Of a stretch of DNA of 17,199 nt, positions 16,307 to 17,199 are shown in pieces. The DNA lies in assembly GCA_031257655.1 (NCBI GenBank), contig JAIROF010000084.1, positions 1-17,199 of the forward strand, read 5' to 3'. Positions within the stretch are counted from its first letter, which is position 1; each line of letters begins with the position of its first letter. The DNA is from Prevotellaceae bacterium. Lineage in GTDB: Bacteria > Bacteroidota > Bacteroidia > Bacteroidales > UBA932. The translations under genes and the position numbers were made by a program. The notes under the pieces were generated by a model. The model was not told where the DNA came from and did not search any database. It worked only from the letters and a program-made list of their open reading frames with translations.

Positions 16307-16510
16307 GTGTCCATGTTTGATCGATGTAATTCATAAGCGGGTAAAAATCAGCGCAATAGCATGTTTTGGGGCGAAAGACCTCATTTACTCACTCGTGCTT
16401 ATTTTTGGTGTTCGTGAGCTCGCTACGCTCGATTTCCACCTAATTTCCCCAACAAAACAACCTCAGTAGCAATGAGTTAATCAACCGCAATCCAACCTCA
16501 TTACCTCATT
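16307..16510 (-). repeat. Repeat element copy 2 (one 48-bp unit), inverted
   Basis: Minus-strand copy of the element, 204 bp, from AATGAGGTAATGAGGTT (outer end, 16494-16510) to TCAAACATGGACAC (inner end, at 16307). It carries one copy of the 48-bp unit, with a few substitutions. With copy 1 it flanks the DUF1016 remnant as inverted repeats whose same ends face inward. Confidence 0.85.
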
Positions 16511-16541
16511 TTCCGTTTGCTCGTCTCCAATTTTCATCAAT

Positions 16542-16791
16542 AATGAGGTAATGAGGTTATTGTTGGTTGTTATTCTCTCGGCTACTGAGGTTGTTTTGTT
16601 AGGAAAATTAGGTGTAACCGAGCGTAGTGAGCTCACGAACACCAAAAATAAGCACGAGTGAGTAACCGAGCGTAGTGAGCTCACGAACACCAAAAATAAG
16701 CACGAGTGAGTAAATGAGGTTTTTCGCCCTAAAATATGCTATTGCGCTGATTTTTACCCATTTATGAATTATATCAATCAAACATGGACAC
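16542..16791 (+). repeat. Repeat element copy 3 (two 48-bp units)
   Basis: Plus-strand copy of 250 bp with the same left end AATGAGGTAATGAGGTT, middle block CTACTGAGGTTGTTTTGTT and right end ATCAATCAAACATGGACAC. It lies back to back with copy 2 across a 31-base spacer (16511-16541), so together they form an inverted repeat of nearly 490 bp. Compared with copy 2 it has one extra 48-bp unit. Confidence 0.85.
16616..16711. repeat. Perfect 48-bp tandem duplication inside copy 3
   Basis: 16616-16663 and 16664-16711 are identical. Each unit runs from AACCGAGCGTAGTGAGCTCA to CACGAGTGAGT and contains the 10-bp palindrome GTGAGCTCAC. All plus-strand frames are closed by stops within the unit. Confidence 0.95.
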
Positions 16792-16805
16792 TACCTTTTT
16801 ATACA

Positions 16806-16829
16806 GGTGTTCGTGAGGCCGCTACGCTC
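16806..16829 (-). repeat. Partial 48-bp unit, inverted and diverged
   Basis: GGTGTTCGTGAGGCCGCTAC followed by GCTC matches the minus-strand form of the 48-bp unit of copy 2 with two differences. It stands alone 15 bases to the right of copy 3. A 7-bp inverted repeat, CTCAAGG (16837-16843) with CCTTGAG (16854-16860), follows. Confidence 0.6.
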
Positions 16830-16881
16830 AGCTCAGCTCAAGGCTTGTAAAGACCTTGAGGCAAATGTTACGCAGCGTTCA

Positions 16882-16909
16882 AATTCTCAATTCTTAATTC
16901 TCAATTGTA
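16882..16909. repeat. 7-bp tandem array just after the T9SS cargo gene
   Basis: Four units of period 7: AATTCTC, AATTCTT, AATTCTC, AATTGTA. Relative to the minus-strand gene at 16920 the array begins 10 bases after the stop codon, the same 3'-end placement as the arrays after guaB, the SurA-like lipoprotein gene and the ostA-like gene. Confidence 0.85.
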
Positions 16910-16919
16910 AAGTTTCCGC

Positions 16920-17199
16920 TTATTTTTTCACCACCTTTGCGGCTTTTTCGCCTATCTTTACTAAGTACACGCCGCTGGGGCGGGCGCTCAGGTCTATGGC
17001 GCTCCCTGCGGTGCGGAGGAGCAGCTCGCCGCCGACGCTGTACAGCTCCACCTCGCTGTTGGCTTCATTCTCCACGTACACCACGCCGCCGGTGGGGTTG
17101 GGGTAGGCGGAGAGGGTGAGGGCGCCTGGCGTTTTTTCGACCGCCGTGGCAGCGGCGGTTACCGTAACGGTGGTGGAGGCGCTCTGGGTGTTGTCGTAC
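16920..17199 (-). CDS. C-terminal part of a type IX secretion (T9SS) cargo protein
   Basis: A minus-strand reading frame that enters from the right edge of the window and ends at TAA (16920-16922), giving 92 visible residues. The visible start, YDNTQSASTTVTVTAA, resembles the end of an Ig-like or PKD-like beta domain. A linker follows, then the type A C-terminal sorting domain: LSAYPNPTGGVVYVENE, VELYSVGGELLLRT, IDLSARPSGVYLVKIG, AAKVVKK. By family knowledge this domain directs export through the T9SS and is removed on attachment to the surface or release. The function of the protein lies in the part outside the window. Confidence 0.9.
   Translation of the reverse strand, partial: YDNTQSASTTVTVTAAATAVEKTPGALTLSAYPNPTGGVVYVENEANSEVELYSVGGELLLRTAGSAIDLSARPSGVYLVKIGEKAAKVVKK

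Noticed and set aside
16481..16693. Minus-strand open frame with a duplicated VFVSSLRSVTHSCLFL-like peptide
   Set aside because: It arises from translating the 48-bp tandem unit, whose length happens to be a multiple of three; the same unit in copy 2 is not in a comparable frame.
16616..16711. CRISPR array
   Set aside because: The repeats are directly adjacent without spacers, only two units, and no cas gene is present.

Overview
The window reads as chromosomal DNA of a member of the Bacteroidota, probably Bacteroidales-like. The evidence is an adjacent SusC/SusD pair, Bacteroidota-type -7 boxes (TAnnTTTG), an OstA-like envelope protein beside SurA-type parvulins, and the C-terminal sorting domain of a type IX secretion (T9SS) cargo protein. 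Coding DNA is fairly GC-rich while the spacers are AT-rich and full of short repeats. The species cannot be named from the sequence alone.

Layout. (1) 1-462 is a non-coding leader with a 27-copy AC microsatellite, a strong G/C hairpin followed by a T run, a 14-bp tandem repeat and two back-to-back inverted repeats. (2) 463-6023 (+) is a nutrient-uptake operon: SusC-type TonB-dependent transporter, SusD-type surface lipoprotein and a lipoprotein with Ig-like (BIG2-type) domains. It ends at a textbook terminator (6121-6160). (3) 6370-11934 (+) holds guaB (IMP dehydrogenase), a SurA-related lipoprotein, a two-parvulin SurA-type chaperone and an OstA-like protein. The last two overlap by 13 bp. 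The final three form an outer-membrane biogenesis group. (4) 12159-14684 (-) holds a DPM1-like GT2 glycosyltransferase followed by a GT-C integral-membrane glycosyltransferase, a natural pair for lipid-linked sugar synthesis and transfer. (5) 14685-16910 is a repeat-rich accessory stretch. It carries a broken DUF1016 (YhcG-type) nuclease gene between inverted copies of a roughly 160-250 bp repeat element. (6) 16920-17199 (-) is the C-terminal end of a T9SS-sorted protein that continues beyond the window.

The most unusual content is in the spacers. Four different genes (guaB, the SurA-like lipoprotein, ostA and the T9SS gene) have tandem 7-bp repeats of unrelated sequence starting at, or within about ten bases of, their stop codon. 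In region 5 a repeat family occurs three times with zero, one or two copies of an internal 48-bp unit; two copies lie back to back as a large inverted repeat. Inside the DUF1016 remnant, palindromic DNA elements lie in frame and encode a recurring octapeptide of the type RSPTANDL. Between the two convergent operons a 66-bp stretch contains two mutually exclusive hairpins and a perfect DnaA-box match.

All calls come from reading the sequence. No database search was possible, so statements about novelty are only that I do not recognise a name for the structure.
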